64,000 nucleotides of DNA from Actinomycetales bacterium (lineage in GTDB: Bacteria; Actinomycetota; Actinomycetes; S36-B12). Shown here piece by piece: positions 8,855-16,893 of the stretch (position 1 is the stretch's first letter; every line of letters starts with the position of its first letter). Both the position numbers and the translations under genes were made by a program. The notes beneath the pieces were generated by a model. That model searched no databases. It saw only the letters and a program-made list of their open reading frames with translations, and was not told the origin of the DNA. The stretch lies in NCBI GenBank assembly GCA_016125355.1, contig WGLX01000025.1, positions 1 through 64,000 of the forward strand, given 5' to 3'.

Positions 8855-9733
8855 ATGACTTCGCCCACGACCAAGCCCATCCTGGCCTCCGGAACCTTCA
8901 CGCTCGCCGCGGGCGGCTCCGATCCGTTGACCGTTCGACGCCTCGGCTTCGGCGCCATGCGTATCACCGGCGCGGGCATCTGGGGCCCGCCGCAGGACCA
9001 CGACGAGGCGATCGCCGTGCTCCGACGCGCGGTCGAGTTGGGCGTCGACTTCATCGACACTGCCGACTCGTACGGCCCTTACGTCAGCGAGGACCTCATC
9101 CGCGAGGCACTGCACCCCTATGACGGCCTCGTCATCGCCACCAAGGGCGCGCTCACCCGCCAGGGCCCCGACCAGTGGGATCCGGTCGGACGTGCCCCGT
9201 ACCTGCGTCAGTGCGTGCACATGTCCCTGCGCCGTCTCGGCGTGGATCGCATCGACCTGTGGCAGCTGCATCGCATCGACCCGCGCACGCCGCGGGAGGA
9301 GCAGTTCGGGGAGATCGCCGCGCTGCAGTCCGAGGGCCTCATCCGGCACGTCGGCCTGTCGGAGGTCACCGTGGCCGACGTGGTCGAGGCGCGGAACTAC
9401 TTCGATGTGGTGAGCGTGCAGAACCTGTACAACGTGGCGGACCGCAGTGCGGAGGAACTCCTCGACTTCAGCACACGCGAGGGCATCGGGTTCATCCCGT
9501 GGTTCCCCCTCGGCAACCGGGCCCTGCTGGGCGAGGACAGCCCGCTCGCCCGGGTGGCGGACCGCCTGGGCGCGACGCCGGGGCAGGTCGCCCTTGCGTG
9601 GCTCCTGCAGCACGCGCAAAACGTCCTGCCGATTCCCGGCACCGGGTCGGTGGCTCATCTCGAGGACAACTGCGGCGGGGCCCTGGTTGAGCTCGACGCC
9701 GACGCGGTCGCCGAACTAGATGCCCTGGCCTAG
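8855..9733 (+). CDS. Aldo/keto reductase
   Basis: A 292-residue single-domain oxidoreductase with a TIM-barrel fold. The catalytic tetrad is visible: Asp68 and Tyr73 in DTADSYGP, Lys97 in VIATKGAL and His139 in LWQLHRID. LPIPGTGSVAHLEDN near the C-terminus is the family's NADPH-phosphate binding segment. It should reduce carbonyl compounds with NADPH; the substrate cannot be read from sequence. No ribosome site is visible, and TTCAAT ends exactly six bases before the ATG, so translation may be leaderless. It converges on the cupin gene nine bases downstream. Confidence 0.9.
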   Translation: MTSPTTKPILASGTFTLAAGGSDPLTVRRLGFGAMRITGAGIWGPPQDHDEAIAVLRRAVELGVDFIDTADSYGPYVSEDLIREALHPYDGLVIATKGALTRQGPDQWDPVGRAPYLRQCVHMSLRRLGVDRIDLWQLHRIDPRTPREEQFGEIAALQSEGLIRHVGLSEVTVADVVEARNYFDVVSVQNLYNVADRSAEELLDFSTREGIGFIPWFPLGNRALLGEDSPLARVADRLGATPGQVALAWLLQHAQNVLPIPGTGSVAHLEDNCGGALVELDADAVAELDALA

Positions 9734-9742
9734 GCACGTCTC

Positions 9743-10075
9743 CTAACGCGGAGTGATCCAGACCTTCCGCAGGGCCTCGCTCACGATCCACGTCGTCTCG
9801 GCTCCGGCCTGGAGGACCCCGACAGTTCCCGGACGCAACTCCAGCTCGCGACCATCCGAGAAGACCACGCGCCCTCGCCCGGACAGCACGACGAACACCT
9901 CATCGGCCTCGACGTCCGTGGAGCGACCGGCCGGGTGCTCCCAGACGCCCACATCGCAGAAGGATGTCTCGGCGAGTGTGGCGACGCCCGTGGCCAGCAC
10001 GCCGTCGGGGCACTGAGCGGGGTCGAGGTCGGTGTACTCCAGGTCCGCGGACGCGGCATCGTAGGCAGTGTTCAT
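9743..10075 (-). CDS. Small cupin-domain protein (cupin_3/DUF861-like)
   Basis: A 110-residue single cupin barrel. CDVGVWEHPAGRSTDVEADEVFVVLSGR followed by LRPGTVGVLQAGAETTWIVSE matches the cupin_3 group, which includes (S)-ureidoglycine aminohydrolase and EutQ-like proteins. The usual His-rich metal set is poor here: the equivalent of the first motif reads TDVEADEVF, without paired histidines, so metal binding is uncertain. CATGAT lies six bases before the ATG, again compatible with a leaderless start. The gene is divergent from the membrane hydrolase, with 50 bp between them. The function is unknown. Confidence 0.75.
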   Translation of the reverse strand: MNTAYDAASADLEYTDLDPAQCPDGVLATGVATLAETSFCDVGVWEHPAGRSTDVEADEVFVVLSGRGRVVFSDGRELELRPGTVGVLQAGAETTWIVSEALRKVWITPR

Positions 10076-10125
10076 CGGACCATCATGGCCGAGGGCCGGC
10101 AGGGCCGGCCCCCTACACTCCCCCG

Positions 10126-11787
10126 GTGACCAGCGATCTCACCCGGCCCATCCCGACCGCCTCGACGATCCTCCGGCGGCTGCCCTCGACAAGCGGACTC
10201 GTGGGCGCCGCGGTGGGCTACGCCGCGGCGCTGACCCCGTCGCTGCTCCCGGTCCCCATGACCTTCCTGCTCATCCTCACCTCCGTCGGCAGCATCACGG
10301 GATACGCGATCGGGACCACCATCGAGTGGGCTGTCCGCAAGGTCCCCGCCATCGCCCACTGGTCGCTGCCGCGGTGGATCCGCGCGGTGATCCTCGCGGG
10401 GTTCTGGATCCCGGCCATTGCCTTCACCCCGATCGCCGTCGGCTGGCAGCTGGAGCAGCAGGAGCAGCTGTCCATGCAGGAGCCGATCTCCGGATCCCTC
10501 GTCGTCGCCGGCGCGACCGTCGTCATCGCGGCCGTTCTCGTGATGGTCGGACGGCTCATCCGCGTCGGTGCAGACAGCCTGGGCGGGCTCCTCGCGCGCT
10601 GGCTGCCGGTACCGGTGCGGTGGACCCGACTCATCGTGGCGGTCGTGCTGCTGGTCCTGATGGCCGCAGGGATCCAGGGCACCCTGTCGTGGCTGGTCTC
10701 GTCGTACGACTCGAAGAATGCCGATGCCTCGGGACAGGAGGCGACCGACCTCGGCATCAACAGCGGCAGCGCCGACAGCCTCACCCCGTGGAGCACCCTG
10801 GGGCGGGAGGGACGCTTCTACGTGAGCAACACCATGACGCCGGAGCGGATCACGGCCATCACCGGGCGGCCAGCGCAGCGGCCGACGCGCGTCTATGTGG
10901 GGATGCAGCAGGGCGACACCCCGCAGGCGCGCACCGATCTCGCACTGCAGGAACTGGATCGCGTCGACGCGTGGAGCCGGAAGTACCTCGTGATCTTCGG
11001 TGTCACGGGGACGGGATGGGTCGACCCTGACGCCATCAACTCCCTCGAGGCCGTCACCGACGGCGATGTGACGACTGTCGCGGTCCAGTACTCGGCGGTG
11101 CCCTCCTGGATCGGCTTCGTCATCGACCCGCAGACCACCGTCGAGCAGAACGCCAACACCATCGACGGCGTCCTCGCGGCGTGGCGCCAGCTGCCGGAGG
11201 ACAGCCGTCCGGAACTGATCCTCTTCGGCCAGTCCCTCGGATCCCTGGGTACCCAGGGCGCATGGTCGGCATCCACGACGCCGGAGGAGGTCACCCGCGA
11301 GATCCCCCACGTCGTGTGGATGGGGCCGCCGGCCGAATCCGTGCTGTGGAAGTCCTGGCAGGCCACCCGGACGGGCGGACCGGCGTGGGAGCCGATCGTC
11401 GGGGACAACCGCATCGTGCGGGTCCTCGTGTCGGCGGACGATCCGGATGGCGCCGAGGCCAAGACCCCACCCACGATCGTGTTCGCGGCGCACGCCAACG
11501 ATCCCGTCGTCTACTGGAGCCCGAGCCTGCTGTTCTCGCAACCGGACTGGCTGGAACCGCCACTCGGGCCGGGCGTGATGCCGCAGATGCGCTGGATGCC
11601 CATCATCACGTTCCTCCAGGTGGGGATGGACCTGATCAGCGGTGGCGAGCCGCCCGAGGTCGGCCACAACTACAGCGCCAACATGGCCGTCGCGGTGGCT
11701 CTCGCGGTGCAGCCGCCCGGCTGGACGCACGAGCAGACGCTCGCCGTGCAGGCGGCCCTGCCGTCCCTCCGCTACGTCACGGGCTGA
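10126..11787 (+). CDS. Membrane-bound alpha/beta-hydrolase family protein
   Basis: A 553-residue protein. Residues 1-200 are a membrane domain with about four helices. The C-terminal half is an alpha/beta-hydrolase: the nucleophile elbow LFGQSLGSLG places the catalytic serine at Ser370, and a late GHNYSANMAVAV region could supply the histidine. Proteins with this fusion are common in actinobacteria and lack an assigned substrate; lipase or esterase activity toward a membrane lipid is a guess. GTG 10126 was chosen because TACACT (10114-10119) ends exactly six bases before it, as for other genes here, and no ribosome site is seen. Confidence 0.8.
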   Translation: MTSDLTRPIPTASTILRRLPSTSGLVGAAVGYAAALTPSLLPVPMTFLLILTSVGSITGYAIGTTIEWAVRKVPAIAHWSLPRWIRAVILAGFWIPAIAFTPIAVGWQLEQQEQLSMQEPISGSLVVAGATVVIAAVLVMVGRLIRVGADSLGGLLARWLPVPVRWTRLIVAVVLLVLMAAGIQGTLSWLVSSYDSKNADASGQEATDLGINSGSADSLTPWSTLGREGRFYVSNTMTPERITAITGRPAQRPTRVYVGMQQGDTPQARTDLALQELDRVDAWSRKYLVIFGVTGTGWVDPDAINSLEAVTDGDVTTVAVQYSAVPSWIGFVIDPQTTVEQNANTIDGVLAAWRQLPEDSRPELILFGQSLGSLGTQGAWSASTTPEEVTREIPHVVWMGPPAESVLWKSWQATRTGGPAWEPIVGDNRIVRVLVSADDPDGAEAKTPPTIVFAAHANDPVVYWSPSLLFSQPDWLEPPLGPGVMPQMRWMPIITFLQVGMDLISGGEPPEVGHNYSANMAVAVALAVQPPGWTHEQTLAVQAALPSLRYVTG

Positions 11788-11874
11788 GTGCGGCGCAGGC
11801 GGGCGGCTGAGGTGGTTGCCGGGCCAGCCCCTCAGCGGTCCGGCAGCCACCCCGACCAGTGCCTGCGCCGCACT
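11787..11874. other. Multi-stem palindromic sequence
   Basis: A perfect 14-bp inverted repeat (11787-11800 with 11861-11874) encloses a second stem, GGTGGTTGCCGG (11811-11822) with CCGGCAGCCACC (11840-11851), which has one G-U pair. It begins on the hydrolase stop codon. It could be that gene's transcription terminator or a structured RNA; there is no T-tract. Confidence 0.45.
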
Positions 11875-11934
11875 GGCGAGCCCACCTTGCCGACCGCCCC
11901 TCGCATCTTCCCCACGGAAACCTCGCGATTCGCT

Positions 11935-12051
11935 CACAATCGGGCCGACGCTGGCACTCACAGGGTCTTGTGTGCCAGCGGCACGCCACCGCACAGTTGC
12001 CCCCAACCGAGTGCAGCGCTGTGCAGCACCACGACACGCAGGAGGTTGTTC
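11935..12051 (+). promoter_or_regulatory. Probable promoter and leader with a 5' hairpin
   Basis: CACAAT (11935-11940) can serve as a -10 box, placing transcription start near 11947. A hairpin of nine perfect base pairs (11949-11957 with 11972-11980) would then sit at the very 5' end of the message. About 70 unpaired bases follow, ending in CAGGAGG before ATG 12052. No -35 match is seen. Confidence 0.35.
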
Positions 12052-12573
12052 ATGAGCGACGTCACCATCGCCCCCTTCATGCGTCCGGACTACACCCTGG
12101 CCGGCTTCGTCATCTCCGGCCGCTGGCCCGAGTCGACTCGAGAGTGGGCGCAGTTCCTCGCCCTCGCCGTACGCATCGCCGCGTATCCGGGCACGGTCCA
12201 ACGCACCTCGGTGTTCCGGTCCCTCGACGACCTGCCCGAGGACCCGGCCCCGGACACGGTCGGGCTGGTGACCCTGGCCGGGCCAGTGATCGGGGACGAC
12301 GCTCCACGGCCCGGTGAGCTGTCGACCCCGCAACCGGCCGCGCTCTTCGTCCTGCATCCGCCGGCGGAGACCACCCCGTCCACGCCGGAGTGCGCGGGCG
12401 CCGCCTCGGGTGCGCTGCTCCTGCCCGGCGTTCCGCACCTCGGACTCGAGCACCGGGCGACCTGGGTCGAGGCGGAGGCCGACGGCACCGTGACCCGCCT
12501 GATCAGCCGTGTCGGCATCGATCCCGCGGAGGACCCGGACATCGCGGTCCTCGCCACCCTGGTCGCTGCCTGA
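12052..12573 (+). CDS. Hypothetical protein
   Basis: A 173-residue soluble protein that I do not recognise. ATG 12052 is preferred because CAGGAGG stands seven bases before it; the frame continues upstream, but codon use there looks non-coding. There is no signal peptide or membrane segment. Several Pro/Thr-rich stretches lie mid-protein (HPPAETTPSTPE), and the C-terminus is acidic (GIDPAEDPDIAVLATLV). Third-position G+C is high throughout, which supports real coding. It resembles small stress-associated actinobacterial proteins only in general composition. The leader hairpin upstream hints at post-transcriptional control. Confidence 0.6.
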   Translation: MSDVTIAPFMRPDYTLAGFVISGRWPESTREWAQFLALAVRIAAYPGTVQRTSVFRSLDDLPEDPAPDTVGLVTLAGPVIGDDAPRPGELSTPQPAALFVLHPPAETTPSTPECAGAASGALLLPGVPHLGLEHRATWVEAEADGTVTRLISRVGIDPAEDPDIAVLATLVAA

Positions 12574-12595
12574 GCCGCTGCCGCGCGATGCGGCT
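12573..12595. terminator. Possible bidirectional terminator hairpin
   Basis: AGCCGC (12573-12578) pairs with GCGGCT (12590-12595) across an 11-base loop. The hairpin overlaps the stop codons of both convergent genes. It is short and lacks a T-tract. Confidence 0.3.
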
Positions 12596-14012
12596 AGGCA
12601 TCGACGACGAGGATGGTCTCCAGGCTGGGATCGCTGCAGTAGGCCACGCGGCAGACGCGGCTGGCCGCCCGGATCGCGTCGATGCTCTCCCGGGTGACGC
12701 GCTCGCCCGGGGCGAGCAGCGGAACGCCGGGCGGATACGGGCAGAACTGCTCGGCGCTGACCTGGCCGATCGCCTCCCGCATGGGGATCCGTCGCCGCTC
12801 CCGCAGGAACGCCTCCCGAGGGGTCAGCACGACGTCGGGCTCTACCCGCCACACGTCGAGGGGGGCGGGTGGCCGGGGCTCGTCCCGGTGCGACTCGATC
12901 AACGCGGCCATCACGTCGGCGAACTCGAGGACCCATTCCGGCTCGTCGGCCACGGTGACGGTGAGCACCAGCGTGTCGTGATCGGCGGACTCCGGCCCGT
13001 GCCCCATCTGCCAGAGGGCCTCACCGAGCACCGACCCGTCGGCGCCGGTTCCCGGAAGGATGAGCGTCAGCTTCATCGGGTCCACGCGGCAGCCCGCGTT
13101 CGCGTCGTCGAGGACGACGAGTCCCGGCACCCGGGCCAGCCGGCGCCGTGCCTCGGCCACCACTTCGATCAGCAGCGCCAGCCGCGCCGCACCGTCCCGC
13201 TCCATGGCGGCCCGCGTCGCGTCGATCGTGGCCATGAGGGTGCCGGACGGCGAGGTCGTGGTCGTGAGGTCCACCCAGCGATCCAGCGTCGAGCGCGGGA
13301 TCTGCCCGTCGCGCATGCTCACCGTGGCGGTCTGCGAGTAGCCGAGCAGCGCCTTGTGGACGCTGGTGACGACGAAGTCGGCCCCGGCGCGGATCGCGCC
13401 ACCCCCGGGGAGGAAGTCCAGGTGTGCGCCCCAGGCCTGGTCGATGATGAGCGGCTCCCCGCGCGCCTGCGACACGGACGCGAGGGCGTGGACATCCGAC
13501 AGCGTTCCCACGTAGGACGGCGAGGTCGCGAAGAACCCGTTCACGCCGGCCGCCACCTGCTGCAGGGCACTCGGCTCGACGCCGACCGGGAGATGGAACT
13601 CCGGATGCAGGCGCGGGTAGATCCACACCGGGCGGGCGCCGATGAGGACGAGCCCCGCCTGCGTGCTGCGATGCGAGGTCCGGTCGATGGCGATCGGTAC
13701 GTCCTGGTCGCCCACCGTGGCCAGGGCCGTGATGTTCCCCTGCGAGGAGCCGCCGACGAGGAACCGGCTGTGATCGGCGCCGATGGCGCGCGCCCAGAGT
13801 GCCTCGGCCCGCTCGAGATACCTGTGGCTGTAGGCGTTGTCGTCGACGCCGCCCTGGAGCGGGACGTCATCCCGCACGGTGTCGCCCACCAGGTCCGCGG
13901 CCCAGCCCGCGCCACCGGAGGCATAGCGCATCTTGTGGCCGGGCACCTGCATCGGACGTCGTCGCGCCCCGGCCGCGCGGCGCCAGGCATCGAGCAGTGG
14001 AGTGTCGGACAT
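12594..14012 (-). CDS. Orn/Lys/Arg decarboxylase family PLP enzyme
   Basis: A 472-residue fold-type I PLP enzyme of the short basic amino acid decarboxylase group (about 470-490 residues, without the N-terminal wing domain of enterobacterial forms). The N-terminal signature MQVPGHKMRY is typical. The PLP lysine sits in TSVHKALLGYSQ, the cofactor aspartate in IIDQAWGAHLDF, and the C-terminal domain has CPYPPGVPLLAPGE. It should decarboxylate lysine, ornithine or arginine, giving cadaverine, putrescine or agmatine; which one cannot be told. ATG 14012 follows GAGGAGG. It is divergent from glycerate kinase, 87 bp apart. Confidence 0.88.
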   Translation of the reverse strand: MSDTPLLDAWRRAAGARRRPMQVPGHKMRYASGGAGWAADLVGDTVRDDVPLQGGVDDNAYSHRYLERAEALWARAIGADHSRFLVGGSSQGNITALATVGDQDVPIAIDRTSHRSTQAGLVLIGARPVWIYPRLHPEFHLPVGVEPSALQQVAAGVNGFFATSPSYVGTLSDVHALASVSQARGEPLIIDQAWGAHLDFLPGGGAIRAGADFVVTSVHKALLGYSQTATVSMRDGQIPRSTLDRWVDLTTTTSPSGTLMATIDATRAAMERDGAARLALLIEVVAEARRRLARVPGLVVLDDANAGCRVDPMKLTLILPGTGADGSVLGEALWQMGHGPESADHDTLVLTVTVADEPEWVLEFADVMAALIESHRDEPRPPAPLDVWRVEPDVVLTPREAFLRERRRIPMREAIGQVSAEQFCPYPPGVPLLAPGERVTRESIDAIRAASRVCRVAYCSDPSLETILVVDA

Positions 14013-14099
14013 CCGCAGCCTCCTCGTGGTTTGCTGGCAGTGCGCCGGGGCCATCCTGACGCACAATCGGGGTGAATCACGGATCGCGGAGGTATCGGG

Positions 14100-15239
14100 A
14101 TGACGCGCGTCGTGCTCGCTCCGAACGCCTTCAAGGGCTCCCTGGGCGCGGCCGGCGTGGCCACCGCGATGGCGGCTGGGTCGGCCCGGGTCCTTCCGTC
14201 CGGAGACTTCGTCCTGCGCCCCATGGCCGATGGTGGCGACGGGTCGGTCGACGCGTTCGTCGCCAGCGGGTTCACGCGGGCTCCTGTCGTGACTCGCGGC
14301 CCGACCGGCGAGCCCGGAGCGGCGGCCCTCGCCCGGCACGGGAAGGTCGTCGTCGTGGAGCTGGCCAGTGCCTGCGGGATGGCCCGGCTTCCTGGAGGGC
14401 TCCTGGCACCGATGACCTCCAGCACGGCCGGACTGGGAGACGCGATCCGCGCCGCCCTCGACCACGGGGCCGCCGAGTTGATCGTCTGCATCGGCGGCAG
14501 CGCCTCGACCGACGGCGGTGCGGGCATGCTGGCCGCCTTGGGCGCGCGCCTCCTGGATGAGCGGGGGGACCCGGTGACCCCGATGGGCTCGACGCTCGGC
14601 GAGGTCGCCGTCGTGGACCTGTCTGCGATCGATAGCCGGCTGGCCGACATCTCCCTCACGGTGGCGGCCGACGTGACGGCGCCGCTGCTGGGCCCGGACG
14701 GCGCCGCGGCAACCTTCGGGCCGCAGAAGGGCGCGACCGCTGAGGAGGTCGAGAGGCTGGAGGACGGGTTGACCCGGTGGAGCCGGGCGCTCGCGCGGGC
14801 CGTGGGTCATGACGTGGCAGATCTCCCGGGCGCCGGAGCCGCCGGTGGCACCGGTGCGGCCCTCCTGGCCCTCGGGGCCACGTCGGCCCCCGGGGCCGAG
14901 CTGATCGGCTCCGCCATCGGGCTCGAGCCGAGCATCGAATCAGCCGACGTCGTCCTCACCGGCGAGGGTCGACTCGATCGCCAGACCGCGTTGGGCAAGG
15001 GGGCGGGCTGGGTGGCCGCACTCAGCCGGCAGTCCCGCGTGCCGGTCGGGGCCGTGTGCGGGACGATCGACCTGAGCGCCGAGGACGCCCGCGGGCTGGG
15101 CCTGGTCGCCTGGGCGGACTGCCGATCCCGTGCCGTCGACGCGGACGACGCCATGGCCCGAGCTGCGGAGCTGGTGGCCGATGCCGCCGCCGAGGTCGTC
15201 GAACGGATGGCGTCCCTGCCGCCTCGCCCCGCAGGCTAG
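14100..15239 (+). CDS. Glycerate kinase, GlxK/GarK family
   Basis: A 379-residue kinase phosphorylating D-glycerate, usually at the 2-position in this family. It feeds glycerate from glyoxylate or sugar-acid breakdown into glycolysis. The family's opening VVLAPNAFKGSLGA, the PMADGGDGSVDAF loop, the IGGSASTDGGAGML glycine-rich segment and the late VLTGEGRLDRQTALGKG are all present. The start follows CGGAGGT. CACAAT at 14062-14067 could be the -10 box of a leadered promoter. The stop overlaps the 3' end of the convergent antiporter gene by four bases. Confidence 0.93.
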   Translation: MTRVVLAPNAFKGSLGAAGVATAMAAGSARVLPSGDFVLRPMADGGDGSVDAFVASGFTRAPVVTRGPTGEPGAAALARHGKVVVVELASACGMARLPGGLLAPMTSSTAGLGDAIRAALDHGAAELIVCIGGSASTDGGAGMLAALGARLLDERGDPVTPMGSTLGEVAVVDLSAIDSRLADISLTVAADVTAPLLGPDGAAATFGPQKGATAEEVERLEDGLTRWSRALARAVGHDVADLPGAGAAGGTGAALLALGATSAPGAELIGSAIGLEPSIESADVVLTGEGRLDRQTALGKGAGWVAALSRQSRVPVGAVCGTIDLSAEDARGLGLVAWADCRSRAVDADDAMARAAELVADAAAEVVERMASLPPRPAG

Positions 15240-16822
15240 TCGGAGCGTCCCCGCGGCTGGAGCGACTGGTCGCGCACGTCGAGGCCCGACATGACCGGCC
15301 GGACCAGCGAGTCGGGCAGGCCCTCCTCATCGCGCATGCGGATGAGCTGCTCCTGCTCGGCCCGGACCATCTCGCGGGCCGCCGCGAGCATCCTCGACGT
15401 GACCAGTTCCTCGGTTGCCGTGACGTCCCGGCGCTTCGTCGACTCCAGGATCCGTCGCTCGGCATCCTCCCGGAGCCGCTCACTCACCTCGGGGGGCAGC
15501 GGATTCCCGTCCGCCTCCGCCTCGCTCTCGATGGCGGACAGCCGGTCGAGCGCGGCGCGGGCCAGCTCGGCGTCGATGCGGCGCAGCATCTTGCCGTCGT
15601 CATCCGAGTGGAGGTGCAGCCAGCGGGAGAGCGGAGCCAGGGTGAGCGATAGGAGCAGCGTGATCACGATCAGCCCGAAGGTGGTCGCGAGGATCACGTC
15701 GCGATACGGAACGAGGGTGCCGTCATCGAACGTGATCGGGATCGAGAAGGCCGCGAGCCCGGAGACCGGCCCCCGGGCCGCCGCCCACGAGAGGATGACC
15801 GTTCCTGCCAGGGGGAACCGGCCGTGGTTGCCCGCCCTCGCGCGCCCCAGCGACGTCATCGCGAACACGAACACCGCGCGCGTGACGATGAGGGCGAGGA
15901 GCAGCGAGGGGATGAGAATCAGGACCGCGCGCCACTGGCCCGGGTGCAGGCGCATCGCGACGTCCGGCAGTTCCATCCCGATCATGAAGAAGGCGAGCGC
16001 CTGGAGCAGGAAGGTGATGTGCCGCCAGACGACCGCTCCCTGCAGTCGCTCGGAGTAGCCCGGATCCGAGTGCTGCACGTGGGCGATGACCAGGCCGGCG
16101 ACGACGACGGCGAGGATCCCCGACCCCTGGAGGAGCTCGGCCAGCGGGTAGAGGAGGAAGGGCGCGACCAGCATGAGGGCGTTGGAGGCGATGACGTCAT
16201 TGCTCCAGCGCAGCACCCGGGTGATGGTCCAACCGCCCACGGCGCCGACGAGGACACCGGACAGCACCGCGATGGCGAACACGCCGGAGACCTGGAGCAG
16301 GGTCACCGAGCCGGCCGCAGCGGCCGCAAGCGCCACCCGCAAGGCGGTCAGGCCGGTGCCGTCGTTCACGAGGCTCTCGCCCTCGAGGATCGAGACCAGT
16401 CGCCGGGGCAGCCCGGCGCGCCGCGCGACGGCGCTGACCGCCACCGCGTCCGTCGGCGCCAGCACGGCTCCCAGCGCGAACGCCATGGCCAGGGGGATGG
16501 CGACGATCGCCGACGACATGACCCCGATCACGAAGGTCGTGGCCACCACCAGGCCCACCGACAGTGCCAGCACGGGCCGGCTGACCTTGCGCAGGTCCAA
16601 GTAGGACGAGCCGAGTGCCTCGCCGAAGACGAGCGGGGCGAGGATCACCATGAGGATGAACTCCGGGTCGGACGGAGCGTCCGGACCCACCGGAATCGCA
16701 CTGAGGAAGGCGCCCGTCGCGATGAGCGGGATGGCCATGTTCCAGCCCATGCGGCGGACCACGATGGCCACGCTCACGGCCACGGTGGCGACGATGGCCA
16801 GGTCCAGCAGGTAGTCGTGCAT
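15236..16822 (-). CDS. Cation:proton antiporter, CPA1/NhaP type
   Basis: A 528-residue membrane protein with about twelve hydrophobic segments over residues 5-415. It has the CPA1 signatures VLAPTDAVAVSAV and SILEGESLVNDGTGL, which hold the ion-binding acidic residues. A cytoplasmic tail of about 110 residues is rich in Glu and Arg and predicted helical, ending in a region with RAEQEQLIRMRDEEG. It should exchange Na+ or K+ for H+ to control cytoplasmic pH. TAGGGT lies eight bases before the ATG with no ribosome site. It is divergent from the MMPL gene and shares a 71-bp promoter region with it. Confidence 0.9.
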   Translation of the reverse strand: MHDYLLDLAIVATVAVSVAIVVRRMGWNMAIPLIATGAFLSAIPVGPDAPSDPEFILMVILAPLVFGEALGSSYLDLRKVSRPVLALSVGLVVATTFVIGVMSSAIVAIPLAMAFALGAVLAPTDAVAVSAVARRAGLPRRLVSILEGESLVNDGTGLTALRVALAAAAAGSVTLLQVSGVFAIAVLSGVLVGAVGGWTITRVLRWSNDVIASNALMLVAPFLLYPLAELLQGSGILAVVVAGLVIAHVQHSDPGYSERLQGAVVWRHITFLLQALAFFMIGMELPDVAMRLHPGQWRAVLILIPSLLLALIVTRAVFVFAMTSLGRARAGNHGRFPLAGTVILSWAAARGPVSGLAAFSIPITFDDGTLVPYRDVILATTFGLIVITLLLSLTLAPLSRWLHLHSDDDGKMLRRIDAELARAALDRLSAIESEAEADGNPLPPEVSERLREDAERRILESTKRRDVTATEELVTSRMLAAAREMVRAEQEQLIRMRDEEGLPDSLVRPVMSGLDVRDQSLQPRGRSD

Positions 16823-16893
16823 CGTGGCTCACCCTAGGTGCTTTCCGGGCGTGCCGAGTGGCGGATCGCCGCCCGCTGCATCAGGCTTTGGGC

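Noticed and set aside
12052-12573. An assignment of this protein to a DUF family
   Set aside because: The resemblance to small actinobacterial stress proteins was only in composition, so it is left hypothetical.
10072-12936. A minus-strand open frame of more than 900 codons opposite the membrane hydrolase gene
   Set aside because: It is the low-complexity Arg/Gly/His-rich shadow expected opposite a G+C-rich gene. The plus strand holds the recognisable hydrolase and another gene.
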